64,000 nucleotides of DNA from Paucibacter sp. TC2R-5 (GTDB lineage Bacteria; Pseudomonadota; Gammaproteobacteria; Burkholderiales; Burkholderiaceae_C), in assembly GCF_025717605.1 (NCBI RefSeq), contig NZ_JAJIRQ010000007.1:1-64000 (forward strand), read 5' to 3'. Under the pieces are notes generated by a model. That model searched no databases and was not told the origin of the DNA. It worked only from the letters and a program-made list of their open reading frames with translations. The translations under genes were made by a program, and so were the position numbers. Shown piece after piece: positions 35,947 through 46,300 of the stretch (its first letter is position 1; each line of letters starts with the position of its first letter).

Positions 35947-36251
35947 GCAGATTCGCCAGTGGGCCGCTGCACAGCGCTGCGCGGCTTCACTTCGCTTGGC
36001 CCAGCGAGGCCTGCACTCATTTTTGACCCCCACGACTCGCCTTGGTGCAAGGCAAACCCGCACACGCACCAAGAACAGGCAGCCCTTGCAGCTAGCTGGC
36101 AAGAACAGGCAAAAAAAAGCCCCAGGCACGAGGCCCGGGGCATAAATCCATCCAGGGGCGATGGAGGAGACAACTGAAGATATCTAGGTGTAGCAGCTTC
36201 CGTGCCAGCTTTCTAAAACAGCACGTTTTTTTAGCCTGCGACGCGAGCTGA
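35947..36251. other. Intergenic stretch with one terminator
   Basis: 305 bp between the small membrane protein and the M24 peptidase stop. Apart from the terminator at 36111-36141 and two copies of AAGAACAGGCA (36071 and 36101 region), I see nothing. Confidence 0.5.
36111..36141 (-). terminator. Intrinsic terminator of the M24 peptidase gene
   Basis: Minus strand: stem GCCCCGGGC / GCCTGGGGC (arms 36133-36141 and 36119-36127) followed by eight T. It lies 110 bp after the stop codon at 36252. Confidence 0.85.
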
Positions 36252-37463
36252 TCAGGCCTGCAGCCCAAAGGGATCGTCGACCGAATGCGCCGGCTGGCTG
36301 AACCAGCGCGGCCCGTCCTCGCTCATATAGACATGGTCCTCATGCCGGATGCCGAACTCACCGGGGACGCAAATCATCGGCTCGTTGCTGAAGCACATGC
36401 CGGGGGCCAGCGGTGTTTCATCGTTTTCAACCAGATAAGGCCATTCGTGGATGTCCAGGCCGCAGCCATGGCCGGTGCGGTGCGGCAGGCCCGGCAATTG
36501 ATAGCCTGGGCCCAAGCCAGCGGCAGCGATGACGCTGCGCGCGGCACGGTCCAACTCGCGGCAAGGCGTGCCCAACTGCGCAGCCGCAAAGGCGGCCGCC
36601 TGCGCGGCTTTCTCCAGATTCCAGATCTGCCGCTGGCGCGTGCTGGGCTCGCCAAACACATAACTGCGGGTGATGTCCGACATATAGCCATGGACCAGAC
36701 AGCCGGTGTCGATCAAGACCATATCGCCGTCCTGCAAGACTTGCGCCTCCTTGACCCCATGCGGGAAGGAGCTGGCCACGCCAAACAGCACGATGCAAAA
36801 GTAGGAGCCGCTGGCACCCACCTTGCGATGGGCCGCCGCAATAAAGGCCTCGACCTCGGTGGTCGTGATGCCCGGTCTGAGCATGCTGGCCGTGGCGCGG
36901 TGCACGGCCATGGTCATGTCATGCGCACGCTGCATCAGGGCGATTTCGGCCGCTGACTTGTGCATGCGGCAGGCGGCGGTGACCGGCTTGGCATTGACCC
37001 AGGCAAGCCCCTCGCGCTGCAGACCGTCAAGGACGAAGAGCGGCGTGTCCTCGCTGACGGCCAAGCGCGCCGAACTGGCCACGCCCGCTTGCGCCAGCAC
37101 TCGCCGGCACAAGGCGTAAGGGCTTTCATGCTCCTGCCAGACATGCAAGTCGCCCGGCAGCTGCATGTATTCCCGCAGAGTGCCCTCTTCAAAAGCCGGC
37201 GCCACGTATTGCGGCTCACCCTCGGCCGGGATGATCAAACCCACCAGGCGTTCGCTGGGGTACCAGACGGTGCCGCTGAAGTAACGCATATTCGTGCCGG
37301 CATGCGCGTAGAGCGCGCCGAGACCCCGTTCGCGCAAAAGCGCCTGCACGCTAGCGACCCGCGTGCGGTACTCGGCCACACCAATCGGCTCGGCGCCGGC
37401 CATCATTGAGCTCAGCCCCGCCAAGGCCTGCTCGGCGGTCTGCCCGCCCACCCCTATCGTCAT
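36252..37463 (-). CDS. M24-family (Xaa-Pro type) metallopeptidase
   Basis: 403 residues. The N-terminal creatinase-like domain (about 20-160) has YAHAGTNMRYFSGT; the C-terminal pita-bread domain carries the five metal ligands in LIDTGCLVHGYMSDITRS (two Asp), HRTGHGCGLDIHE (His), FSNEPMI (Glu) and IRHEDHVY (Glu). AAAGGA lies 8 bases before the ATG. It removes N-terminal residues before proline or acts on related dipeptides. It appears to be a single-gene unit ended by the terminator at 36111-36141. Confidence 0.93.
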   Translation of the reverse strand: MTIGVGGQTAEQALAGLSSMMAGAEPIGVAEYRTRVASVQALLRERGLGALYAHAGTNMRYFSGTVWYPSERLVGLIIPAEGEPQYVAPAFEEGTLREYMQLPGDLHVWQEHESPYALCRRVLAQAGVASSARLAVSEDTPLFVLDGLQREGLAWVNAKPVTAACRMHKSAAEIALMQRAHDMTMAVHRATASMLRPGITTTEVEAFIAAAHRKVGASGSYFCIVLFGVASSFPHGVKEAQVLQDGDMVLIDTGCLVHGYMSDITRSYVFGEPSTRQRQIWNLEKAAQAAAFAAAQLGTPCRELDRAARSVIAAAGLGPGYQLPGLPHRTGHGCGLDIHEWPYLVENDETPLAPGMCFSNEPMICVPGEFGIRHEDHVYMSEDGPRWFSQPAHSVDDPFGLQA

Positions 37464-37574
37464 TGTTTAGTCCTTTAGATATATTTACATAATATCCCAA
37501 CCAGCAAGGTCGTCATCAGCTACTGATCGCGTACAAAGCGAGCCAGAGGCAGCGTTGCCGCGCGGAGAACATTG

Positions 37575-38150
37575 ATGCTTGAACTGGTTTTGGGGCTGTT
37601 TATATTTTTGGGCGTGCACTCGGTGCGCATTGTTGCCAATGACTGGCGCAGTGCGCAAGTGCGCCGGCGCGGCGCCGCAGCCTGGAAGCTGGGCTACACG
37701 GCGCTGTCTTTGCTGGGTTTTGGTTTGATCCTCTGGGGCTATGGCCTGGCTCGTCAAAATCCTCAAATCCTCTGGGCCACGCCCAAAGGCATGAACCACC
37801 TCGCCGCGCTGCTGACCCTGATCGCGTTTGTGATGCTGGCCGCCGCCTATATACCGCGCAATGCCATCAAAGCCCGGCTGCATCACCCCATGGTTTTGGG
37901 CGTCAAGCTCTGGGCCTTCGGGCATTTGCTGGCCAACAACAGCTTGGCCGATCTGCTGCTGTTCGGCAGCTTTTTGGTGTGGGCCGTGCTGAGCTTTCGC
38001 GCTGCTCGCCAGCGTGATCGCTTGAACCCACCCGCTGTGCTGACGGCCAAGGCCAGCGGCACCGCGCTGACGCTCTTGATCGGCGCTTTGGTCTGGGCCG
38101 GTTTTGCCTTCTGGGGGCATGCGGCGCTGATTGGAGTGAGCCCGCTCTAA
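37575..38150 (+). CDS. NnrU family membrane protein
   Basis: 191 residues from the ATG at 37575 (a TTG directly before it is in frame). About six or seven hydrophobic segments make it an integral inner-membrane protein. FLGVHSVRI, NDWRSAQVRRRG, and LWATPKGMNHLAALLTLIAF follow the NnrU pattern. Family members were linked to nitric-oxide or nitrite metabolism in Rhodobacter and are related to isoprenoid-epimerase-type membrane enzymes, but no denitrification gene is adjacent. The precise role is unknown. Confidence 0.88.
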   Translation: MLELVLGLFIFLGVHSVRIVANDWRSAQVRRRGAAAWKLGYTALSLLGFGLILWGYGLARQNPQILWATPKGMNHLAALLTLIAFVMLAAAYIPRNAIKARLHHPMVLGVKLWAFGHLLANNSLADLLLFGSFLVWAVLSFRAARQRDRLNPPAVLTAKASGTALTLLIGALVWAGFAFWGHAALIGVSPL

Positions 38151-38164
38151 GGCGCGTGTGCAGG

Positions 38165-38180
38165 CGTACGCTGACGCACA
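38165..38180 (+). promoter_or_regulatory. Shared stress-region motif, copy A
   Basis: CGTACGCTGACGCACA followed by GTCAGCA, centred 79 bp before the RcnB-like ATG. See the finding on the shared motif for the alignment with copies B to E. Confidence 0.55.
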
Positions 38181-38251
38181 GTCAGCACACGCCGCTGGCT
38201 CTAGGCTCCAAAGCACGGTCGCTCGCTCCGAGCCGCCACGAGGAGTTCCCT

Positions 38252-38716
38252 ATGAGCAAGAAGCAACAATGCCTGAGCGGCCTGCTGGTGATGAGCCTGC
38301 TGCTGAGTGGCGGGGTGCAGGCGCAGCCGCACGACAAGAGCGACAAGAGCGAACGCGGCGCTCGCGACGATCGGGAAGACCAACATCAGCAGCAGCCACC
38401 GCGGCGCGATGACAAGCGCAGAGATGAGCCTCGGGAGCAGCGCCGAGACCCCCGCTATGAGCAGCGCAGCGACGGTCGCTACGACAGCCGCCAGGGCGGC
38501 CGCTACGAAGGACGCGGCGCCGGCCCGGATTTCAACTACTACCGCGGGCAGCGCCTGCCTTCGCAATATCGGCAACACCCCTATGTGGTGCAAGATTGGC
38601 GCGCTCACCAGCTCTATGCGCCGCCACGCGGCTACCACTGGGTGCAATCGGGGGATGACTATCTGCTGGTGGCGATTGCGACCGGCGTGATCCTGCAACT
38701 GATGCTGAGCCACTGA
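38252..38716 (+). CDS. RcnB-family periplasmic protein
   Basis: 154 residues from the ATG at 38252, with GAGGAG 7 bases before it. A signal peptide ends near GGVQAQPHD. Residues about 25-90 are very rich in Arg, Asp, Gln and Glu and probably disordered. The C-terminal part (YYRGQRLPSQYRQHPYVVQDW, then LYAPPRGYHWVQSGDDYLLVA, and a hydrophobic end) is the RcnB domain, known in E. coli for periplasmic control of Ni/Co efflux. No rcnA is adjacent, so metal homeostasis is only a family-based guess. A shared upstream motif suggests stress control. Confidence 0.8.
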   Translation: MSKKQQCLSGLLVMSLLLSGGVQAQPHDKSDKSERGARDDREDQHQQQPPRRDDKRRDEPREQRRDPRYEQRSDGRYDSRQGGRYEGRGAGPDFNYYRGQRLPSQYRQHPYVVQDWRAHQLYAPPRGYHWVQSGDDYLLVAIATGVILQLMLSH

Positions 38717-38745
38717 GCTTCCGGGCTGCCAGGCTGGAGAAATCA

Positions 38746-39675
38746 TCAAACCTCGACCTGGTCAACTGGCTGCCCGACTAACAAGCGGCTAGGCTTATGC
38801 GCAGGCGGCGCTTGCATTGGCGTCAGCAGCAGGGACTGCTTGCAAACCTTGCAAGCCTCGGTCAAGACTTCGCAGCCAATGCCGCGGTAGCCGACAAAAC
38901 CAGATCGCTGGTCGAACATCGGTTCACCGCTGACCCGGTATCGGTGCTCGACGCCGTCAGCGCCGGTGCGGCTGAAGCTGAAGTCCAAGAAGGGCCGACG
39001 GGCCGCAATGGCCGCTTGCACCTGGGCTCGCTCGACTTCGTTCCAGCCGCTGACACTGCCCTTGTTTGCGTGCCCTAGAAATGCGCCCAGACCCAGGCCC
39101 AATAGCTCTTGCACCGGGCCGGACACGGTGGTGAAGTCGCCGCTCTCGTTTTGTTCCCAGTACCAATCGGCGGCCAACTCGGTCAAGCGCCGAAAGCGGC
39201 TTTCGCTCTCGCGCAGCTCGGCGGTTCGCTCAGCCACCGTGCGCTCCAAGAGCTGGTTGAAGCTGGCCAGCTTTTTGTACAAGAGCCGCACTTCCAGCAT
39301 ATTGTGAATGCGCGTCTTGACCTCCAGCAGGTCGAACGGCTTGCTGATGAAGTCCTTGGCCCCTGCTTGCAAGGCGCGCAGCTTGTGGGCCGGTTGAGCC
39401 GTCAACACGATCACCGGCAAGTAACCGTCGGCGTGCAGCGGCTGCAGCGCCGCCATCACTTCGAAGCCGTCCATGCCTGGCATCTGCAAGTCGAGCAAGA
39501 TCAGATCGAAATCATGCGTCTGGTGCAAGGCGCAGACTTCGGTGGGCTGCATGGTCGACCAGACTTGCGTGTAGCCGGCACCGTGCAGCAGCCGCTCGAA
39601 CAACTGCAGATTGGCATCCAGATCATCGACGACCAAGATGCGCGCTTGAAGAATACTGGCTTCATCACTCATCAT
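38746..39675 (-). CDS. Response regulator with receiver and PAS domains
   Basis: 309 residues. The receiver (about 12-130) has the phospho-acceptor Asp62 in LILLDLQMPGMDGF, an acidic pair VVDD and Lys in ISKPFD. A coiled-coil linker (about 135-165) leads to a PAS domain (about 165-275). No DNA-binding or enzymatic output is seen, so it may act through protein contacts or pass phosphate in a relay. The start overlaps the stop of the hybrid kinase gene (ATGA), so the pair is translationally coupled and functionally linked. Confidence 0.88.
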   Translation of the reverse strand: MMSDEASILQARILVVDDLDANLQLFERLLHGAGYTQVWSTMQPTEVCALHQTHDFDLILLDLQMPGMDGFEVMAALQPLHADGYLPVIVLTAQPAHKLRALQAGAKDFISKPFDLLEVKTRIHNMLEVRLLYKKLASFNQLLERTVAERTAELRESESRFRRLTELAADWYWEQNESGDFTTVSGPVQELLGLGLGAFLGHANKGSVSGWNEVERAQVQAAIAARRPFLDFSFSRTGADGVEHRYRVSGEPMFDQRSGFVGYRGIGCEVLTEACKVCKQSLLLTPMQAPPAHKPSRLLVGQPVDQVEV

Positions 39676-41864
39676 GTGCTCTCTTTCTCAAACGCCGGTC
39701 TTGCAGCGCCGCTCAACTGGCGTTCCTGCAAGGCCAGCGCCAGCGTGGCGACAAATTCGTCGACCCGAATCGGTTTGGTCAGGTAGCGGAAAAACCCCGC
39801 CTCCAGGCCCTTGGCAATGTCGCGCGGCATCGCGTTGGCGCTTAGCGCAATCACCGGAATAGCGCTCGTCAAAGGATTGCCGCGCAGCACCTGCAAGACT
39901 TGGAAGCCATTGATGCCGGGCAAATTGATGTCCATCAGAATCACGTCGGGCAGGGCCATCAGCGCCAGCTCCAAGCCTTGGCGCCCATCGCGCGCCTTCA
40001 GCAGGCGCAGATCGGCTCGCCTTGCCAACAGCTTTTCAATCAAGAGCATATTGGCCGGGTTGTCCTCCACATAAAGCAAGGTGGCCACTCCCGCCGGCAC
40101 TTGCTCAGGCTTGACCGGCGGGCTAAGCGAATGATCAGCGAGGGCCGCCTCAGCATCCCACTGCGGGGCAAGCGCTTGTTGCAACTCGATCCAGAACACG
40201 CTGCCAATGCCCGGCTGGCTGCGCACGCCGATCTCGCCGCCCATCAACTCCATCAAGCGCTTGCTGACGACCAAGCCGATGCCGGTACCTTCGGTCGCAC
40301 CGCCCTCTTGGCCGAGGCGGTTGAAGGGCTGAAACAGTTGTTCGATCGCCGCCGCGCTCAAGCCTTCGCCATCGTCCTCGACGCTCAGGCGCAGACGCGC
40401 CTCAGCGCCTGCGTTGCCCGCAGCGGCTGTGCATATGACCCGCACCTCACCGCCGCTGCGGTTGTACTTGATCGCGTTGGAGAGCAGATTGATCAGCACC
40501 TGTTTGACCCGGGTGCGGTCGGCGGTGATGAAGGCCGGGCCCTCGGGTGCGGTGAAGTTCATCCTGATGCCGGCGCGCTGGGCCTGCGCTTCCATCATCG
40601 CCTGGCAATCCAGCAAGACCTCGGCCAGCGACATCGGCTCGGGCGACAGCGACAGCTTGCCCGACTCGATCAAGGCCAGGTCAAGAATCTCATTGATCAG
40701 CTCCAGCAGATACCAGCCGGCCTGCAGGATCTGATCGATGCTGGCCTGCTGGCTGGGCACGGGCAGCGGCTCGCCCGTCTCCATCAGCTGAGCAAAGCCC
40801 AGAATTGCATTCAGCGGCGAGCGCAGTTCGTGGCTCATGCTGGAGAGGAAATCGGACTTGGCTTGATTGGCTTTTTCCGCCACCACTTTGGCGCTGCCCA
40901 GCGCCACATTGACATCCTGCAGCACCAGATCAAGCGCTTTGCGCTCGGTGATATCGCGCGCGGCAGCAAACACGCCTTGCAGATTACGGTCGCGGTCGTA
41001 AAAAGTCGTGGCGTTATAGGACACAACGGTTTGTTTGCCGTCGCGCGCCAGCGCGGTCAGCTCGTAATTGGTGACCTTGTTCTCGGCCAGCACCCGCTTG
41101 ATGCCGGCCTCGGCACGCAGCGGATCGGTGAAATAATTCTTGAACGGCGCCCCAATCAGCTCATCGCGAGTGCAGCCGGTCAGCGCCTCCATCTGCTTGT
41201 TGACGTCGGAGATGATGCCGGCCGGGTCGGTGGTCATGATCGCGTCGATATTCGCTTCGATCAGCGAGCGGGTGTAAAAGTGCTGGTCACGCAGGCGCTG
41301 GTCGAGCTTTTTGCGTTCCTCCTCGATCTGCTTGCGCGCCGTGTTGTCGGTGCCGATCAGCAAATAGCCGATGATGGCGCCGGCCGCGTCGCGCAGCGCC
41401 GTCACCGACACCACCGCCGGGAAGCGGCTGCCGTCCTTGCGGATGTAGGTCAGCTCATAGATGTCTTCGATGCCGCGCGAGGCCTTGAACACCAGCGCCT
41501 CAAAACCCGGCGTGATGGTGGTGCCAAGCTCCACGCTGAGCGCTTGGGCACGCGCAATCACTTCCAGCGGATCGGAGATATCGGCCGGGGTGATTTTGTT
41601 CATCACATCGGCGGCGGCAAAGCCCAGCATGCGCTCGGCGCCGACATTGAAAAGCTGGATCACGCCTTTCTCATCGGTCGCGATGCTGGAGAAATTGGCG
41701 CTGTTGAGAATGGCGTTTTGCAGCGCGCCGGTTTTGAGCAGGGCGGCTTGGCGGCGCTGCTCGGCGCTCAGTGCGGAGCCAATGCTGACACCGGCGTCGC
41801 CATCATCTTCGGCATCGGCAAAATCCTGCACCGCTGGCGCAAGGGGTAAAACAGCATCCAACAT
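39672..41864 (-). CDS. Hybrid sensor histidine kinase with PAS domains and C-terminal receiver
   Basis: 730 residues from the ATG at 41864, preceded by GAGGATC. Two PAS domains (about 45-170 and 185-310) precede the kinase core with His345 in FLSSMSHELRSPLNAI, an N-box VLINLLSNAIKYN and a G-box GTGIGLVVSKRLME. The C-terminal receiver has Asp645 in VILMDINLPGING. No transmembrane helices, so sensing is cytoplasmic, perhaps redox or energy state. It pairs with the following receiver-PAS protein. A copy of the shared motif lies 170 bp before the start. Confidence 0.93.
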   Translation of the reverse strand: MLDAVLPLAPAVQDFADAEDDGDAGVSIGSALSAEQRRQAALLKTGALQNAILNSANFSSIATDEKGVIQLFNVGAERMLGFAAADVMNKITPADISDPLEVIARAQALSVELGTTITPGFEALVFKASRGIEDIYELTYIRKDGSRFPAVVSVTALRDAAGAIIGYLLIGTDNTARKQIEEERKKLDQRLRDQHFYTRSLIEANIDAIMTTDPAGIISDVNKQMEALTGCTRDELIGAPFKNYFTDPLRAEAGIKRVLAENKVTNYELTALARDGKQTVVSYNATTFYDRDRNLQGVFAAARDITERKALDLVLQDVNVALGSAKVVAEKANQAKSDFLSSMSHELRSPLNAILGFAQLMETGEPLPVPSQQASIDQILQAGWYLLELINEILDLALIESGKLSLSPEPMSLAEVLLDCQAMMEAQAQRAGIRMNFTAPEGPAFITADRTRVKQVLINLLSNAIKYNRSGGEVRVICTAAAGNAGAEARLRLSVEDDGEGLSAAAIEQLFQPFNRLGQEGGATEGTGIGLVVSKRLMELMGGEIGVRSQPGIGSVFWIELQQALAPQWDAEAALADHSLSPPVKPEQVPAGVATLLYVEDNPANMLLIEKLLARRADLRLLKARDGRQGLELALMALPDVILMDINLPGINGFQVLQVLRGNPLTSAIPVIALSANAMPRDIAKGLEAGFFRYLTKPIRVDEFVATLALALQERQLSGAARPAFEKEST

Positions 41865-41959
41865 GGGGCGATCCTCGAACAGCGTACACAAACCCCGAAC
41901 ACAGGGCAACGCTCATCGGGCCGACCTAGCCAGCGGTCGAACGAACAAGGCGAGGAAGG

Positions 41960-41997
41960 AAAACAAGCGCCCAAGCTCTTAGGAACTTGGGCGCTTG
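41960..41997 (-). terminator. Probable terminator after the csbD-like gene
   Basis: Perfect 12-bp inverted repeat (41964-41975 and 41986-41997), followed on the minus strand by the T-rich TTTTCC. It lies between csbD and the hybrid kinase gene. Confidence 0.6.
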
Positions 41998-42025
41998 AAT
42001 AGTCGCCTACAAGGCGTCTGCCGTC

Positions 42026-42041
42026 TGTACGCTGACGCACA
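42026..42041 (-). promoter_or_regulatory. Shared stress-region motif, copy B
   Basis: Plus strand TGTACGCTGACGCACA. Read towards the hybrid kinase gene it is TGTGCGTCAGCGTACA followed by GACGGCAGA. Confidence 0.6.
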
Positions 42042-42068
42042 TTGACAAGCAATCGCCAAACTAACTCT

Positions 42069-42293
42069 TTAGTTAGCTGGTGTGAACCAGTCGTCGGTGG
42101 CGGAACGTTCCCAGGCACCGATTTGCGCCTCGGCCTCGTCCTTGGCGACGCCGTAGCGTTCCTGAATTTTGCCGGCCAGAATTTCGCGGCGGCCAGCGAC
42201 AACATCAAAGTCGTCCTTGCTCAGCTTGCCCCATTGCTCGGTGGCGCGGCCGGTGAGCTGTTTCCAATTGCCTTCGATGCGGTCCCAATTCAT
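42069..42293 (-). CDS. CsbD-family stress protein
   Basis: 74 residues: MNWDRIEGNWKQLTG, KLSKDDFDVVAGRREILAG and RYGVAKDEAEAQI are the CsbD signature. These small helical proteins are induced by general stress in many bacteria; their mechanism is unknown. It lies 34 bp downstream of the BON lipoprotein gene in the same orientation and is probably co-transcribed with it. Confidence 0.93.
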   Translation of the reverse strand: MNWDRIEGNWKQLTGRATEQWGKLSKDDFDVVAGRREILAGKIQERYGVAKDEAEAQIGAWERSATDDWFTPAN

Positions 42294-42327
42294 AGCTAAC
42301 TCCTGAAATGTGGTGATTGAATGAGGT

Positions 42328-42651
42328 TCAAGGACGAACGGTGATTTCGTTCTTGACGGCCTTCACGCCATTGACCTTCCAGGTCAGGCTTTGAGCCGTA
42401 TCCTTTTCTTTCTGGTTCTTGGCGAAGCCCGACAGCATCACGGTTCCCTTCATCGTTTCCACGCTGATGGCGGCGGCGTCGACTTCCGTGTTCTCGACGA
42501 AGCGGGCCTTGACGGCGGTCGTGATGGCGCTGTCATCGATATAGGCGCCGACCGGCTCTTGGCCGCGCGTGACGGCGCAACCTGTGGCGGACAGCAGAGC
42601 GACAGCGGCGATCACGCCAGCCAAGATATTGCGTGCATTGAATGTGTTCAT
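42328..42651 (-). CDS. BON-domain lipoprotein
   Basis: 107 residues. A lipoprotein signal ends in LLSATGC (Cys25). The mature part is one BON domain (about 38-107): DSAITTAVKARFVENTEVDAAAISVETMKG and VMLSGFAKNQKEKD, as in OsmY-like proteins. BON domains are thought to contact phospholipid or envelope surfaces under osmotic stress. The gene neighbours csbD and a ferritin-like gene on the same strand, forming a small stress cluster. Confidence 0.92.
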   Translation of the reverse strand: MNTFNARNILAGVIAAVALLSATGCAVTRGQEPVGAYIDDSAITTAVKARFVENTEVDAAAISVETMKGTVMLSGFAKNQKEKDTAQSLTWKVNGVKAVKNEITVRP

Positions 42652-42694
42652 GGTCAGTCTCCGTTGGGGTTAAAAAAATACGCAGGCTGTGGCC

Positions 42695-43264
42695 TTAGGC
42701 CACCAACCAGTCTTTCAATTCGTCGGCATGTTCTTGCTCATCGCTGAGGATGCTTTCAAGCATGCGGCGGGTGGTGCTGTCCTTGTCGCCTATCAGGCGG
42801 ATCAGCTGGCTGTAGCATTCGATCGCGACCCGCTCGGCGATCAAGTTGGCGCGGATCATGTCCTTCAGATCGCTGGACTCGTCGTAGGCCGCATGGCTGC
42901 GCTCGGTCAAGGAAGCGGGCGAGAAGTCCGGTTCGCCGCCAAGCTGCACGATGCGCTGTGCCAGCAAGTCGGCATGCGCCGCCTCCTCATTGGCGTGAAC
43001 CATGAACTCCTCGGCAATCTTGGGCGAGGCCAAGCCTTGCGCCGTGAAGTGGTGGCGCTTGTAGCGCAAGACGCAGACCAGTTCGGTGGCCAAGGAGTCA
43101 TTCAGCAGCTTGATGATGTCGGTCGCCCAAGGCCCGTAACCGGGCGTCACGGCGCCTTGATCGAGGCTGTTCTTGGCGGCCTCGACGGCCGCCATATCCA
43201 GTTGCATGGCCGGCTGCAGTTGTGGCTGCTGCGGTGCTCGGTCGTGGTCTTTGTGGTGTGTCAT
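42695..43264 (-). CDS. Ferritin-like (bacterioferritin/Dps-type) diiron protein
   Basis: 189 residues from the ATG at 43264, with CAGGA upstream; the reading frame is open much further upstream but that part is low-complexity and has no homology character. The four-helix bundle carries ferroxidase-type residues in SLATELVCVLRYKRHHF, HANEEAAHADLLAQRI, AERVAIECYSQLI and LSDEQEHADELKDWL. It probably stores iron or consumes peroxide. The N-terminal 35 residues are Gln/His-rich. It is the first gene of the ferritin-like, BON, csbD series. Confidence 0.88.
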   Translation of the reverse strand: MTHHKDHDRAPQQPQLQPAMQLDMAAVEAAKNSLDQGAVTPGYGPWATDIIKLLNDSLATELVCVLRYKRHHFTAQGLASPKIAEEFMVHANEEAAHADLLAQRIVQLGGEPDFSPASLTERSHAAYDESSDLKDMIRANLIAERVAIECYSQLIRLIGDKDSTTRRMLESILSDEQEHADELKDWLVA

Positions 43265-43364
43265 GGCGCGGTCCTGTTTGGGCTTGCTGGCTGGCTTGAT
43301 CTGCTGGGCCGGGGCTGGCCCCAAGCGATAAGCCCACTTTAAAAAAACGGGCTCGGACTCACCA

Positions 43365-46300
43365 TCAGAGCGCAACGCCCGCCGCTGTAGGAGAAGGCCG
43401 CGCGGGGCTGTGGGCTGCTGCCGGCACAAGAGGCACGACAAAGTTGCTCGGCACCGCGTTGGCCGGCAGGTCGGACCAGGCCAGGCTTTCACCCGGCAGC
43501 AAGACCTGAGCCCCAAGGGAAGAGGCCTTGGCCAGGGCTTGAGCGAAGTTGCAGCGCAGCAGCACAAAATGCATCACCCGCCCGTCCCGCCTGAGCGTCA
43601 ACTCCACGCGCGGCCAGTGACCGGGCAGGCAGGGCTGGAAGGACAGTTGGCTCGCCTCCAAGCGCAGGCCACAGATCGACTCGATGGCGGCGCGGTGCAG
43701 CCAGGCCGCCGCCCCGGTGTACCAGCTCCAGCCCCCGCGCCCCACATAGGGCGGCTGGCTGTAAACATCTCCGGCCAGCACATAGGGCTCGGCGCCGTAG
43801 ACCGGGCCACGCTGCGGGTGAGCGGCCCGGTGCGCCGGGCTCAGGTAGCTGAAGTAGCGGTAGACGGCGTCCCCTGCAGCTTCACCCTCAGGCCCATCTG
43901 CGCGCTCGGCAGCACCCTGCCCCAGCTGCGCCCTGGCCATCAAGGCCCAGACGCCGGCATGCGAGTACTGGCCGCCGTTCTCGCGCACACCCGGCGGATA
44001 AGCCTGGATATAGCCGGCACTCGGCACAGCCTTGGCCAGTGGTGGGTCGAGCAAGCGCAAGAGGCCTGCGTCTGCGTCGATCAAATGGCTTTGCGCGGCC
44101 GCCATGGCCATGCGCTGCAAGGCCGGCGGCGCCGCGCCCGACAGCACACTCCAAGCCTGCGCGATCAAGTCGATGCGGGCTTCGGCGTTCTGGCTGCTGC
44201 CCAGCGGCTCGCCGTTATCGAAGAAGGCGCGCTTGAACCATTGCCCGTCCCAAGCCGGCCCGATCAGCGCCGAGCGCCAGCCAGCAGCGGCCGACTCCCA
44301 GGTAGCAGCACGAAAGCTCTCGCCGCGCGCCCGCGCCAGCGGCGCAAAGTCAGTCACCACGCGGCACAAGAACCAGCCCAGCCAGACCGATTCACCGCGC
44401 CCCTCAGCGCCCACGCGGTTCATGCCGTCGTTCCAGTCGCCGCTGCCCATCAAGGGCAGGCCATGGACGCCGACGCGCAGGCTGCGGTCCAGCGTGCGCG
44501 CCGCGTGCTCGTAGACCGAGGCAGCCTCTGCGCTCTGCGTCGGCGTGTAGTACGCATCCTCGGCGCCGGCAGGGATCTGCGCACCATCAAGGAAGTGCAC
44601 GCCTTCGTCCAAGAGCCCGGCGTCGCCGGTGCAACGCAGGTAATGCGCGCAGGCCAAGGGCAGCCACAGCAAATCATCGGAGAAATGCGTACGCACCCCT
44701 GCGCCCAAGGGGCTGTGCCACCAATGCTGCACATCGCCCTCGACAAACTGGCGCGACGCACACAAGACGATTTGCTGGCGCAGCAACTGCGGAGCGGCCC
44801 AGGCCAATGCCATCGCATCTTGCAGCTGATCGCGAAAGCCGGTGGCGCCCCCGGCCTGGTAGAAGCCCGCCTTGGCCCACAGCCGGCAGGCCACGGTCTG
44901 GTAAAGCAGCCAGCGGTTGACCAAGGCATCGAACAAGGGGTCAGGTGTTGCCAGCTCGGTGGTTCCCAGCAGCGCATCCCAGCTCGCCTGCGTGGCGCCG
45001 AGGCGCTGCGCGGCGGGCACGCCGGCGGCCTGCTCGGCCAGCGCCAAGGCCGCGGCGGGGCTGGCGCCATAGCCGAGCAGGAACACGCGCTGCGCGCTGG
45101 CACCCGGCGCCAGTTGCAACTCGGTCGCCAGTGCGGCGCAGGGGTCCAGGCCAGCACCATCGCGCTTGCCCAAAAAGTCGGGCATCACCAGGCGGCCGCG
45201 CGCATCGAAGAACTCGCGCCGATCGCAGGTCCAGTCCACGCTCTCGGCCGCAGGCCCATGTTTGCCGGCAGGCTCGGTGGGCGCCGCCAGTGCAAAGAAG
45301 GCCGTGCCCTCGCCAAAGCCCTGCCCCTGCTCGCGTTGCGTCGCCAGCAAGGTGTTCAAGCGCCGGTCGCTGGCGCGGGTCGGTTTGGCCAGGGTTTGCA
45401 GCGTGCTGCGCTCGGCGCGGCCGGCACCCATCTGCCACTCCACCATGCCCAGCACCCGCAAGGTCAAGCTGCGGCTGCCATGGTTGACGAAGGACAGCTC
45501 GATTTGCTTGACCGAGGTCGCCGCATCGACACACCAGGTCGCCGTAACGCCCAGGTCGCCCCTTCGGTGTTTGATCACGCTATAGCCCTGACCGTGCCGC
45601 ACCTCGTAGCCAAGCTCGGCCTCGCCCCAAGCGCCAGGCGCCACGCTCCAGACCGCCAGCGTCGCCATATCCTGCAGCAAGAACCATTCACCCGGCGGGT
45701 CGGCCACGGCATCATTGGCCCATGGGGTGAGTTGATTCATGCGGCTGTTCAAGGCCCAGCTGTAGCCGCCACCCGACTCGGACAGCTGCGCGCCAAAGTC
45801 GCGGTTGGCCAGCACATTGATCCAAGGTCGCTGCGGCTTGCGCTGTGCGTCGACCTCGAAGCTGAACTCGCCCAGCTCGGGTGTGGCGGCGCCGCCAAAT
45901 TTGCCTTGGAATTGCTGCGCAGAGGTCTGCACATGGGGCCCGAGCTCGGGGCCTACGACCGTGCTTGAAGCCTCCAGGCGTGCATCCAAGGCCTGCTCAT
46001 GCTGGCCCAGCCAGTCCGCAATATGGTGCGGCAGCGGCCGCCCGTCAGCATGCAGGCGCAGGCAGGCCAGCGTGCGCAGGCTGCTCAGCTCGGAGGGCGA
46101 GAGCTCCTCCGCGCGCAGCACGTGCAGGCCGCTCAGGTCTTGCCCGCTTGCGGCGCCGGCCTGGTTTTCGGCCAAGTGGCGCTCGCGCAGGGCCAGCAGT
46201 TCGCGCTGCAAGGTCATCAGATAAGAGGCCGGCTCGCCGTTGATGATCACCAGATCACAGGCCACCCCGCCCCAAGACCACAGGCGCAGCGCCTTGGCCA

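Noticed and set aside
37485-38216. 243-codon minus-strand frame opposite NnrU
   Set aside because: NnrU has family motifs and membrane segments; the opposite frame is polar and repetitive.
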